From: Darksidea phi
Lineage: Eukaryota; Ascomycota; Dothideomycetes; Pleosporales; Lentitheciaceae
Length of the DNA: 64,000 nt
Direction of reading: 5' to 3'
NCBI GenBank assembly: GCA_030770425.1
Contig: JASJFT010000224.1
Coordinates: forward strand, 1 to 64,000
Shown here: piece by piece, positions 43,612 through 54,500 of the stretch
Position numbering within the stretch: position 1 is the stretch's first letter
Layout of the letters: the number at the start of each line of letters is the position of its first letter
The notes under the pieces: model-generated
The model's database searches: none
What the model saw: only the letters and a program-made list of their open reading frames with translations
What the model was told of the DNA's origin: nothing
Program-made: the position numbers and the translations under genes

Positions 43612-44214
43612 TCACGTCTCCGGGCAAGGGAGGAAAGCCGGACCACCTGGAGGGCCATGGCGCATAACTCCACAGTATTTTACAAGCATTTCCTTGCCTT
43701 TACTGTACTCAAATAGAACACGGTCTGGGATACCTCCAATGTCACCACCGTCGTACTCATGTCCATCTAGCTGGATAGGAAATTCCATCAACGTTTTTCC
43801 ACAGTCGAAGGGCATTGGCGGGTTGCTGCCATAGTCATGGGGATAATTGTCTGCGTTACAGATTAGCTCGGAGATATGAGCAGTGGCTGGCAAGCAAGAC
43901 TCACTAGCGCCAACTGTTTTCTCAGCTGCAGCTAACTTTGCGCCCTCCAGGAAGGCCTTCTTAATCTGATTGATGGTGTAGGTGTGCTCAGGATAATCCC
44001 GAGCAGCCGGTGGCCCGTTGTTCGAGGCCGGACATGTGGAAGGTTTTCCCGGGTCCTTGCCGACTTTGAGAGGAAGGCCGGCGCGTGCTTCGAGAGAGGG
44101 TGCTATGTTCTTTACGAGTTGACTCTCTACTTCGGCAGGGTATGCCCATGCAACACTGGCAAAGCTGGCTCCTGCCAGGAGCATACATACAACGAGAGAG
44201 GTAGGAGAACGCAT
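43612..44214 (-). CDS. Secreted T1/F1-type guanyl-specific ribonuclease-like protein
   Basis: 200 residues with a signal peptide (MRSPTSLVVCMLLAGASFAS, then VAWAYPA). Positions equivalent to the RNase T1 catalytic residues are visible: His in YPHDYG, Glu in LMEFPIQL, Arg in IPDRVLFEY and His in GVMRHGPPGGPAFLPC. Six cysteines follow the signal peptide, among them TCPAS, ESCLP, LICN, FDCGK, KYCGV and LPCPE. RNase T1 cleaves RNA after guanosine; here activity is inferred from conserved residues only. Compared with the family (about 104 mature residues) there is an N-terminal extension after the signal peptide (YPAEVESQLVKNIAPSLEAR), possibly a propeptide. A start at 44331 would add 39 residues before the signal peptide and is less likely. 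The single exon ends ...CPET. Confidence 0.82.
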   Translation of the reverse strand: MRSPTSLVVCMLLAGASFASVAWAYPAEVESQLVKNIAPSLEARAGLPLKVGKDPGKPSTCPASNNGPPAARDYPEHTYTINQIKKAFLEGAKLAAAEKTVGASESCLPATAHISELICNADNYPHDYGSNPPMPFDCGKTLMEFPIQLDGHEYDGGDIGGIPDRVLFEYSKGKEMLVKYCGVMRHGPPGGPAFLPCPET

Positions 44215-44953
44215 TGCGGACACTAGGCGAATGTAAATAGATGCTGTCGAGGTAACAGAACTGATGAGGACTGAAGATGCCTGCACGAATGTGGAAGATG
44301 GTGAACTCTCAATTGAAGCGCAACTAAACATTATTTATGCTCTCGAAATAGCTCAGGCAACCAGTTGAACTTCATGCGCAAAACTCCAACGGCATCCGCC
44401 GAGGCTGATCAGATGCTACGGTGTCCGATTTCGCTAGCTTCAGAACTAAGATCATTGCTGAAAGTTTGTAGACGCCTTGTGGGGTCCGTTTTACATTGCA
44501 TCCCGTAGGTCAAAATCAAACGCAAGTGCTGACGTCAACTGCGCCCCCATCTGTCAAACACTATAGGCTTCTGTATTTGTATAACTACTCGTACGAATAT
44601 GAGGATGCGCGAAACATTGATGAGCATGAAGAAATTACGTTTTAGGAAACGGCCCACTCTAATTAAGCGTAACCCAATCCTAAGGCGTAAGGCCTAAGGC
44701 GTAATCCGGAAAATAATTTGGGGCCATTCCTTGTTCCTACCAACCGCCCCTGTTGCGCCCGATGACGTAGTGACTCGTCACTCCTGTTCCTCACAGCCCC
44801 AGAGGCAGCTTATCAGTTGTTACTACCATGCTTTCGCTATTACTCCCTAGAATCATCAGAGTTTGACAGCTCTCTCATACAGTCCCTTTTGCAGTCCCAA
44901 CCCGAATTGTTTCCAAATTTTAAACATCGCAACGATCCTATCACACATTCATC
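44215..44953. other. Intergenic region between divergent genes
   Basis: About 0.74 kb shared upstream region of the ribonuclease (-) and DUF3632 (+) genes. It contains a short duplicated string cctaaggcgtaaggcctaaggcgtaa near 44680-44705. Confidence 0.55.
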
Positions 44954-45912
44954 ATGTCTAACACTTCCTACCAAAGCTTTATCAAATCTCAAACTGAGCA
45001 GAGATACCCACCCTTTGCCGAGCAGCTCTCTGCATTGGAAACTCTCTTTTCCGATCCAGATGTCCCGGTTTCTGAAATCGCAAAGAAAGCCGCGGACCCT
45101 CTTGTCGTAGCGTACAAAAATGCTCCAAATGGCAGCGGCCCTGATGTAGCAAAAGCAGCACGCATAATGCACGCTCTCAACATCGCAGTCAGAGAGCTTA
45201 CTGAGTACAACGACAAGCTGGTTGAGCTGGTCTACGAGATGCATAATATTCCTGGTGAAGAAGAAGCCGGCATAGTCCTTGGGTACTTCAACTCAGAATG
45301 GATAGAATTTGGCTCCGACTGCAAGTTTTTCGCCCGACCGTCGTAACGCTATGGTGACTAACTTGGATTGTAGTTAAATACGCCAGAGAATCAGATCCAG
45401 ACCGCAATGCCAAGCTACAGGCGTGGATAAACATGAACTCCTTCTGCGCGAAGTTATCCCTTAAGGGAGACCCCAAAGTCGATAGACGATGGGACTCTGA
45501 CTGGGTCTTTCGAACCGCTCTTGAGAAGACGCCATGGGACAATAAGGACAATTCCGACCTCCTTGAAAACGTGGATCTGGCACTGGAAAATCAAAGGGCT
45601 GAGTACGAGTATCAGCTCGAGCAGCGCGATATTAAGTCACTGAACTTCTGGATCCCAGGTGCTGCTGTCTGGATCAAGATTAATGGTAAAGGAATTTACG
45701 AAATGGCGGGGAAAATGTCCCGCGAATACGAGTGGGATAAGACGAATTGGGAAGGGCCGAAAGGCTGGTCAAAAGAAAGGTTTGGTTACTGGAGAGAGAG
45801 GTTTGCATGGGTCAGCACGGTTGAGACCCTTGAAGGGAGGACCAAAGCGGATGCGAGAGAGGCCACATACATCATGAAGGACATTGAAGAGAACGCCGCT
45901 AAGGGTTCCTAA
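44954..45912 (+). CDS. DUF3632-family protein
   Basis: Cytosolic protein of unknown function. Exons 44954-45324 and 45387-45912 join across a 62-nt intron (ctaac branch near 45357, acceptor cgccag) to 298 residues. The donor aa/gttttt is weak but is the only one near that keeps the conserved WIEFGSDCK and the downstream ESDPDRNAKLQAWINMNSFC in frame. The C-terminal half has the DUF3632 look: AWINMNSFCAKLS, RTALE-type FRTALEKTPWDN, WIPGAAVWIKINGKGIYEM, and WSKERFGYWRERFAWVS. No signal peptide or membrane segment. It diverges from the ribonuclease gene. Confidence 0.75.
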
Positions 45913-46939
45913 CCAGACTGGTGGGCCACGGTCTGCTTAAGGCCAATCTCTATCTGTTTAAAACTACTGTACATTAGATTTCTTGTTCATTTTGCATAGA
46001 AAGTACATTGAGCAACTGCTTCCGTCGTATAACTTTGTTTCCATTTGATGATAGCCAATGATGCGGCTTAGATGGCGCATTTTGATGTATATGGTTTACA
46101 GAAAAACTCTCTAATTCAGGCGTACTGACTGGAGCATCATAGGCGTACTGACTGGTGCATCATAGGTGCACTCGTCACTTCAATGTTTGCATACAGGTTA
46201 CAGTTTTATTGAACTCTTGAAAAAAAAAAAGGCCGACTACGGCTCGGACACCCAAACAGGATTCTTGAATTAAGGCGTAACGAGAACTGTCGCAAGGCAT
46301 TCTACGGGCGTTAATGTGTCGGAATACACCCTTGAATCCGTCTAACGAAACCCAGTACTGGCGAGCTTTATCTAATTGGTCGCCCTCCCCTTCAACACTT
46401 CCCGTACGACACATGTTTCGGACACAGTCATATGCCTGTTAGGCAACCAAAAAATAAGTTAGGAGTAGCCACGAATTAGGAGAGTGTACAGAATATCAGT
46501 CCGTACTCCTGACCGCCTAACTCCTTCTTCATAGCTATGACAATATATTAATGCCTTAGTAGGCATTCTGAACTGTGCCTCTCTGTAAGCTTACCACATC
46601 TACGCTATGTGCATATTCCTTTTCTGGGATTAATATACGATCTCAAACCATTCATCCTTGGTATGCAATGGGTCAATTATGTCATGAGGATGCACACGGC
46701 TGACTCGAATCCGACGATGAGCCTCTTGCGGAGGCCGAGATCTGCCTTGTTTTGAAACAACGTGGAAGCTAACGGAAGAGAAAAAGTCCCGGAAAGAGTC
46801 TGTATAACATATAAAAGGGAAGGGAATCTACTCTCTCTGAAATCATCATCCAACCATCACAACACTTCAATCCACAACAACTCTTCCACTTCACTTCCAC
46901 TTCCACAAGATCTTTCAACACCACCACCAACTCTTCAAA
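45913..46939. other. Intergenic region with tandem repeat
   Basis: 1 kb without a gene. It contains a 23-nt tandem duplication (46118-46163) and a 10-A homopolymer near 46221. A minus-strand 79-codon frame at 46414-46175 has no domain. The last 130 bp are the promoter of the small secreted protein. Confidence 0.55.
46118..46163 (+). repeat. 23-nt tandem duplication
   Basis: aggcgtactgactggagcat-cat is followed immediately by a copy with one change (gga to ggt), then a partial third unit (aggtgcact). Confidence 0.9.
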
Positions 46940-47377
46940 ATGCAGTTCACCACCTCCATCCTCGCTCTTGCCAGCGCATTCGCCATGTCTGCCTCAGCAG
47001 CTCCCGCAGCCCAGTCCCTCAACCCCGAGATCATCGCCCGTGCCAACGCCAAACTTAACCAGTACACCAACGCCGACTGGTAAGTAAATCCTCCGGCCAC
47101 CCTCTATCATCCCTACTTACAGTCTCCCAGCAAGGATAACAACGGGGGCAACGTCCCAAGCTACCACGCCTCACCCCCAGCCCGCAAGTGCTACAACATT
47201 GATAGCACCACCTTATCTTTCTACTTCGGTCTTGGGCCTCTCAGTCAGACGTGGGCGTACTCAGAGGCTGGATGTGTCGGTCAGTCGGTGAACTTGGGTG
47301 GCAAGGGCGGCTGCCAGGCTGTCGAGGCCAACTTCAGCGATAACTTCGGCACTATCCGCTCTGTCATGATGGACTAG
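46940..47377 (+). CDS. Small secreted cysteine-containing protein (effector candidate)
   Basis: Two exons, 46940-47079 and 47131-47377, give 128 residues. The signal peptide is MQFTTSILALASAFAMSASA with likely cleavage before APAAQS. The mature protein has four cysteines (TNADC, ARKCYN, EAGCVG, KGGCQA), enough for two disulphides, plus a Gly-rich middle and a DNFGTIRSVMMD end. The acceptor ctcccag was chosen because the nearer ttacag would break the frame. No domain is recognised. Size, secretion signal and paired Cys match fungal effector-like or surface proteins. The promoter is rich in CT/CA with a tataaaag at 46811. Confidence 0.78.
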
Positions 47378-47895
47378 ACTCTTCCTACCTTTCGCCATCA
47401 CCTTGTTTATTGAACGGACACTGGAGTTTGGTGCTGATGCTTCCATGCCTCTTATCTTCGATTTTCAGGCGCTCGTTTGGGGGTAGAAAGTAGCTAAGAC
47501 CGTCATTCGTTGCAATAAAGCTTTTCATTTCTACGATCGCAACTTTCTGTGAATACTAGTGATGGTTCAGTTCTGGCCAAGTTTGGTGTTTCCTTTCATT
47601 GGAGGACATGATAACACAGCTGAAGATATTATGATGAGATATATATCAAATAGTAGGATTCTTAAAGATTAATAAGGGTACTTCCACCAGTTCGAGGCGA
47701 GCAGTCATTTTGTGGCGAGGAGAACGACGCGGCGCGCGATCCAGTCACGCATACTACAAAGCTGCGGATTGGAGGCCCAGCATTGGAATGATACGGGTGC
47801 ACCGGGGTATCTGGGAAGAGTGGCATGTGGACGGGTAATTGAGAGGTTTGTAAAAGGTAATTCTAGCGAGTTGACCGATTGTGATGAGCCATGTG
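47378..47895. other. Intergenic region
   Basis: No gene seen. It lies between the 3' end of the small secreted protein gene and the 3' end of the monooxygenase pseudogene. Confidence 0.5.
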
Positions 47896-50103
47896 TCACA
47901 CTAAATAGCCTTTATCTATTCGAATGAAGTGTTGTGATGCGATCAATGCACTACATGAGACTGTTTCTAGTGTGAAGTTCTCCAACGAGACTCCGCTAAA
48001 TATAAATCGGAAGTCGACATGCGCTTCGCTCTCCATCTCTGTCGAAACTCCCACCCGGACTCTCGAAGTAACCGCAGTATCTTTCCCATGCTTATCAGTA
48101 TTGCTGAAATCTAGTTTATGCAGCTCTGCTTTAGCACTTAATCCGTCCTCAGTGTTGACAGACCATAGAGTCATTTCATCTAGAGACTCATCATACCGAT
48201 ACACCAGTCTGGTCTCCTGTCTGTCCAGTTTCCGCGTTTCAATAGCTAGATACTCCCATCCATACCGGCGACCTGTGGGATGCCGCGGATGGAATGCAAG
48301 TTGGATAGTTTGTACCTTGCCATCCTCGCCTCTCTGAGCACTGATCCATTCGCCGAGTAGACCATGGAAAGCTGCTCTTGCGATGAAGTGTCCCGACTCT
48401 TTGACTTTGATCTGCACTTTCTCGAGATCAGTCATGCTCTTGAAAGCCTCGGCTTTGTCGATGCCAGGATCGATGAATCTTGCGGAGCAGATAGGTTCAG
48501 AAGTGTGTGTGCAGCCGAGGTTAAGGCGATCGAGATGAAGTTCTCGGCTTCCCTGTTCTACAAGGCCTACGTAGTCTCCGAGTGGGTTTTGCGGTATTTC
48601 TGCCGTCCGATGTTCCCTAATTGCCTCTTTTACTAAGTCAATATACGCAGCTGAGTTTCTTGCTTCCGTCTTCTGTGATTCAGGGGGGCTCGACGATGGG
48701 ATCCTCGCTCCAACGTTTGCTGATGGCCCTGGCTTGCATCTCGAATATACCCCAATGTGCGCCTTGAAAACCAAGGACAGCGATACTTGGCAAAGCAGGA
48801 TTTTGACAAGGTAGCTACTAGTAATGTGTAACGGGGCACGTGGGCAGGATTTATCGAACCCGAAGTCGGACCTTACGTCATCGGAGAGGATTGACAGTGG
48901 CGCCACGGAATCAAACCCTGTGGCGTCAATGACTGCCACGACGTTCTCGATCTGGCATTCAGTACTCTTTTCGTCGTGTGACCGAACACTGGCAGTGAGC
49001 AGGTTTGGCGCGCCTCCTTTCTTCAAAGCTGTAAGATAACCAATCATAGGGGTGATGCTTCCTCTGTTGATGAATTGCGGATAGGTGTCGCCCAAGACTC
49101 CGATAGGAGGCCGTCCTTTCACCCGCCCACGCTCGGAAGCGTCGTTTCCGCCACTTAGTATCGCCTTACACATGTCCCTAGTTCCTTTTGACTTTTCTTC
49201 ATTCCATAACCCGTAAGTGAATGATGGCGGAGGCTCAGGCGGACGATTCGACCGATTGAAGATCATGATATCGGCGGGCTGGAAGGCACATGTCTTAGAG
49301 CTACCTTCTCGGAAAATGCCAGGCAGAGCAAAGAGTTGGTGGGATAGGACATGGATTATGTTGACCTTCTTCGGGAGATAGCGGCTGAGTGAGTCTTTCT
49401 GAAGGAAGAATCGAGAATCAGACAGTTGCAAGGCTAGGAGGGATGCTATCTCGGTTCTAGAATGCGAGCCTCCAACGATTACCACATTCTTCGGCATTTG
49501 GGGTAATGTATCTTCTTTGAAGAATATACCTGATGGGAAGCGGTAGGCAGGACTGTGCAATAAGGGGATGTGAGAATCTGAACCCTGGAGGATATCATCT
49601 TGAATCTGGAATGGAAACTTTCGCGGTATAGAGAAGGCTCCAGGCGCGATGACCAGCAGGTTAAAAATATGCTCCGTTTCTGATTGGTCGGCTGCACTTC
49701 CGGTTGGCTTGGTAGTAACTCTCCATCTCGACGGCTGTCCATCGCCATTCTGATTCGATACCTTCGCGGTACTGACTACTCTTGTGTTAAACCGAAACAC
49801 TTCGTCCGGGATGTATCGTTTGACATAATGGTCCAGATAGCGGTACACTTACCACGCCTTTGGATATATAGGCGCTGCTGTTCCGTCAAAGTCTACTGAC
49901 TCCCACGATAAGTCCGAAAAGGCGACCGTAAACTTAGTCTGATTGGTCCGCATCTCAGGGTAAATAGGACTACCAGGCTTCTATAAGCTGCCTAACCCGG
50001 GACTTTGTTCGAAGATGGTAACGGCAAAATGCGAGGATTGTAGGAACTTTGGGGCTGCAATGATGCCGGAGGGACCGGAGCCTACCATCGCGACGGTCTT
50101 CAT
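47896..50103 (-). pseudogene. Flavin-containing monooxygenase-like gene with two nonsense codons
   Basis: FAD/NADPH monooxygenase family. From 50103 the frame reads MKTVAMVGSGPSGIIAA (FAD-binding GxGxxG), then IFEQSPGLGSL followed by TAG where a Trp is expected, then KPGSPIYPEMRTNQTKFTVA and FSDLSW..YPKAW, then TAA (expected Gln), then VYRYLDHYVKRYIPDEV and a 650-codon open stretch. That stretch includes VVIVGGSHSRTEIASLLAL (NADP-binding-like) and VVAVIDATGFDS. TGG to TAG and CAA to TAA are both CpA to TpA changes on one strand or the other, as RIP makes. The TAA could alternatively be a cryptic gtaagt donor, but the reading continues without a gap. Segments around 48790 may hold an unspliced intron. 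Confidence 0.75.
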
Positions 50104-51524
50104 ACTAGCCTAAGCCACAATCTGATTAGAACTGCGGAAGCCAAAATTTGGAACCTGGTCTCGGAACCGGGCCCACTATGGGGACCAAAAAGTGGTCCGC
50201 TGCGAGACCAAAATGGTCCCCATTGCCAGCGAGGCATAGCCCAATGTTGGATCGCGGCCGGACATTAGGCACGCCTAGGTTCTGCGAGCGAATAAGGTGC
50301 AGGTTCAGTTTTTAGCGAGTCTCTGATGTACAGCTGCGCCTTCTGCGAGAGGCGTTGGACATTTTTAAGAACGTGATGGAGTATCACGTGTTTAGTTAAT
50401 CTGCATCTCGGGAACGACACATGCTGTATGTATCTTATCTTATCGGTTATCGTCTCAACATTAACACTCATTGGCTGGGGCTTTCGTCGCTTCCGTTGCC
50501 GGAGTGATTGGTGCTTCCGACTGGCCGCCGTGTTCGTGCCTGCCACTTCCACTCCACAATCCTAGCCCATGCATGCTCTGGAATCTGATCGGTCAAGTGG
50601 GAAAGAAATAATCATGGGACGCAAAGGATTGGATGGCTTTTTGTAAAATTCTCGCCTGCTCAGGAGTATCGTTCATTGTAGTGCATCCATTTGTGACGCG
50701 GCTAGCCTCAGTAGGCCCTTGTTTTGCGTTCGTACTCATGGCTCCTTCTCCCCGGCAACACACAACCAAAGACAGCTCGCAATGATATAGGAGTCACAGC
50801 AGCCCCGCGGAGATGTATGCAATAGTCTCCAGTTGCTGTCGATAATTATATGCGGAAAATATTGCTCCATTGTGAGATGTGTGGCACTCTCCAAAAGTTA
50901 TTTCATAGGTGAAAAAAAGATGATCTCTTCATGGTGTGGCATTTCCTGTACCCATTGGCCCTTGGTACTTTCTCCAGTGGGCCGTTCCGCTTGGACTCCC
51001 GGTGAAGGGCTGATATGGATGGGTGTATCGCGCATGTCAGTGATTGGCCCACGTGGAGACGGGCGAGGGGTATCCAGGAAAGAGGACCGGTTGCAGGGGG
51101 GGAACCACAGTTGCGACCACTAACCCAAGAAGAGGCGCAATATCAAACCACGACCGGTCTGCACGAGTTTCTAGGCTAGATCATGTGTCAACGTGGTTGT
51201 GAGTAACTGGGCTAAATTCGCGCGCGCCTAGGTCACATTTGCGGCACACTACTCCACCCGCCTGATAAAGGGCGAACTTCACATGTGAAATGAGTGACTG
51301 GAACAATAGGATGACATGGTGTTAATGACATAAGCAGTGGCGTCTTCTGCCGGCACTGCCCCGCTCTGGCGCTTTCACCTTTCCACTTGCGCTTCGCTCG
51401 ACTATTCATCCAAGCGCTCTTTCTCCTTTCTCTCTCCCCTCTCCATCTCCCCCAGTTCAACTTTGTCCGTCTCCTTGATCTGCCAGCTCGCAACTCCAGA
51501 TCGGTATCTAGCCGACATCTCCGC
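50104..51524. other. Intergenic region
   Basis: 1.4 kb, no supported gene. It contains a nested inverted repeat at 50178-50223 just upstream of the broken monooxygenase. The last 140 bp precede the helicase start. Confidence 0.55.
50178..50223. repeat. Nested inverted repeat (hairpin)
   Basis: Outer 10-bp perfect arms atggggacca / tggtccccat (50178-50187 and 50214-50223) enclose inner 5-bp arms tggtc / gacca. Four copies of the ggacca-like motif occur in 46 bp. Confidence 0.85.
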
Positions 51525-54500
51525 ATGGCAGATACGGCTGAGGACCGCGCAAGGCACCGCGGTCGTCGCCAGGGTTTCCGCGCAGGCCGTTTTAGACCAA
51601 GAACGGAGGAGCGCGGTTCGGCCGCCAGTAAACCCAATCTCGATGGTCAAATTTACGCACACCGGAGAACTGCATCGGATCGTGGGGGGCTGAGGGGTAC
51701 AGGGAGGAAATTTCCGAACCGTGGCGGCAATGCTGCTGGCTCAGGTCGGGGACAGAGCACCGCTTTTTCACGTGACCAGCTGGAGGAATACCTCGACCGT
51801 GGCTATGAAGCCATTACTTCGTCCTTGGACTCGAGGCAGACCTTTATCAACAATCTTGCCACCGATGACGGCCTCAGTCGCATTCGACCGATCCTCGATG
51901 CGGACTTCTCTACGACGTATAGTGTCGTCAAGCCCATGTTCGACCCTCATTGTCTTATGTTCCTACGTCTTATCACACATGATGAGATCAGGCACTCGCT
52001 GGTGTTAGAAAAAGCGGTGGGAACCATCTACAACGTTGTTTACGGCCATGATGGTAGTAGAGGAGCTCAGTTCTTCAAAAAGATAACGGATCATCTCGTT
52101 CACCTGGCATCTGAAGCTGAGACCGTGAACGCACTTTTAGAAAAGGCGTTTCTGTTAACCACCAAGGCTTTACTAAATACTCTGACACTAAACCAAGGAG
52201 CCGCGGTTAAGACAGAATTTGCAGCAATCCTGGATCAGCTTCACCAGTGCTACCATGTCGGGGATATAGACAGCGGCCGTGCAAGTTCCGACCTCCGTTC
52301 CTCACATGATAATGTCCTCAAGATCGAAGACATCATTTCTTCGGGAAACAGTCTTATGACATTCAGAACTGCTAATAGTCGCACGAGGGATCCCAGTTCA
52401 CAGCGACAGTTGAGACCGCATTTTCCTGAGCCTAATGCAGATCCCCCCGGCGACCTCTCCGAGTTGGGCCCACGCCATGATAACGACCACGCACTGATCT
52501 CGAATATCAGAATCTTGCCCACGATTTCCGAGATTCTCAATGATCAGCGACCCGATTATCTTCCCACGCAGCAGGAATTGAGTTCCCCAAGCAAACACTA
52601 TGAAACGGGAATTCTTCGACTCCTCGACTCCCAATTCAGACTTCTTCGAGAAGATACTTCGGGCCTACTCCGTGATACTCTTCGCTTGATTTTAGGTAAC
52701 TGGGATACCTTTTGCCACAGTCGCGATTGGAAGGTCAAACGGAACATTCTTCGTCAAAGCAGCGGAACTCCTGTTCGGATCTACCCCAACCCTAAGATTC
52801 AGGATATAACCTCAGATGCAATCAAGGGAGTTCAGATTGCAATGGAATTTGACCAGGTCCGTGCGGCAAAGAGCCCATCTGCTGGGAAGAGAAAGAAATG
52901 GTGGTATGAGTCTCGCGCATTGAGAGAAGGTGGACCGCTTCTAGCTCTCGTCAATGGAGCAGACGACGATACCTCCGTGACATTCTTCCAAGTATCACGG
53001 AGGGAAGTCTGGTCCAAGTTGAATGATCAGCAAGGCAGCCGGCCTGAATCCCAAAATATCCGGGATCTGGCAAGCGACATCAACAGAGCAATGATTGTAC
53101 TTCGTTTAGTGAACACAACCTCCAAGGATGCTTTAGCCAATCTTGTTCGCCTAACCAACAACGGATGTTCAGTTTCATCATCCGCACCCCTTCTTCTCGT
53201 CGAATTTCCAGCACTCTCGTATAATTCCTTCGAAGGAGTTCTCCGATGCCTTCAAACTTTGCATAAGAACCCCTCCGCGATTCCATTTACTAACTGGCTG
53301 GCTCCCCGAATATATGATGATAATATGGGTTATGGCTTGACGAATCATGATGACCGGAGAATTGTCGTTCCCCCTCCCGAATATCTTCGGGATGTTGTTC
53401 TTGACCTTGGATGCATTCCAAGGTCTGCGAGCCCTTCTGATAATACTACTACAAGTTCAACGACTTTTTCGCTTAGAGATGATCCACATGAGCTAGCCGA
53501 ACACCTCACCAATATTACGACTCTGGATTCTGGTCAGGCAGTTGCAATGGTGTCTGCGTTGAGGCATGAAGTAGCGCTTATCCAGGGACCTCCCGGAACC
53601 GGAAAGTCATATGTGGGCATACAAATCGCGCGTTCCTTAGCAGCAAGTCGAGTACGTTTGGGGCTAGGCCCCATACTGTGCGTGTAAGTCTTCACAGCCC
53701 CTTTTGGACTCTTTACCTCTCCTGTTTTTTGTACATTTTCGAAAAATCTTATTGACTTGGCGCAGTTGCTACACGAATCATGCCCTAGACCAGTTTCTCA
53801 ACGAACTTCTGAACTTCGGCACGACCAACATCCTACGAATCGGCTCTCGTAGTCAATTCCCCCGTTTGGAAGCCATTTCACTAGAAACTTACAACAAGAG
53901 TAAAGCGATTCCAAGACTCAGGGGTGCTGGAAAGCCTATATCTCAATGTCGTGCCAAGTTGGAGAGTTTGAATGCCGAGATGAACGTTCTTTGTCACCAA
54001 ACCAAAGAGAATAACGCAACGGCGGTGAAGCAATATTTGGCAAAGAGGTTTCCACTACATGAAGTATCCATATTTGGCGACCTGTCTAAGAAGCTGGAGA
54101 CTAGCATGGCCTCTCAAATAGACGATGCCCTACAGGCCTGGCTTTCTGGTGACGCGCCGAATATTTCCCCCGGGAACCACATCGAACGTAGTGTCGACGA
54201 ACTGCTTTTAATGGAAATGTGGACTTTGTCAAACTCGGAGCGTTGTCGACTCTATCAGCATTGGCTTGCCTCCGCTTTTGCCGAACTCTCGCAGCGGTTT
54301 CGCGAACTTATGCATACGCATTGCGAAGCGAAGCAGCTCTACACATCTTTATTCAATGAATCGCACAACATATTCGTCAACAGATTCGATGTTGTGGGGG
54401 TAACGACCACTGCCCTTGCAAATAATATCGATCTTCTCCGTCGACTTAATGCCCAAGTCTTGATCTGTGAAGAGGCTGGGGAAGTGCTGGAAGCGCATGT

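Noticed and set aside
49840..49862. gtaagt at the TAA of the monooxygenase as an intron donor
   Set aside because: Sequence on both sides is continuous for the family (PKAW, then VYRYLDHYVKRY), so an intron there would delete conserved residues.
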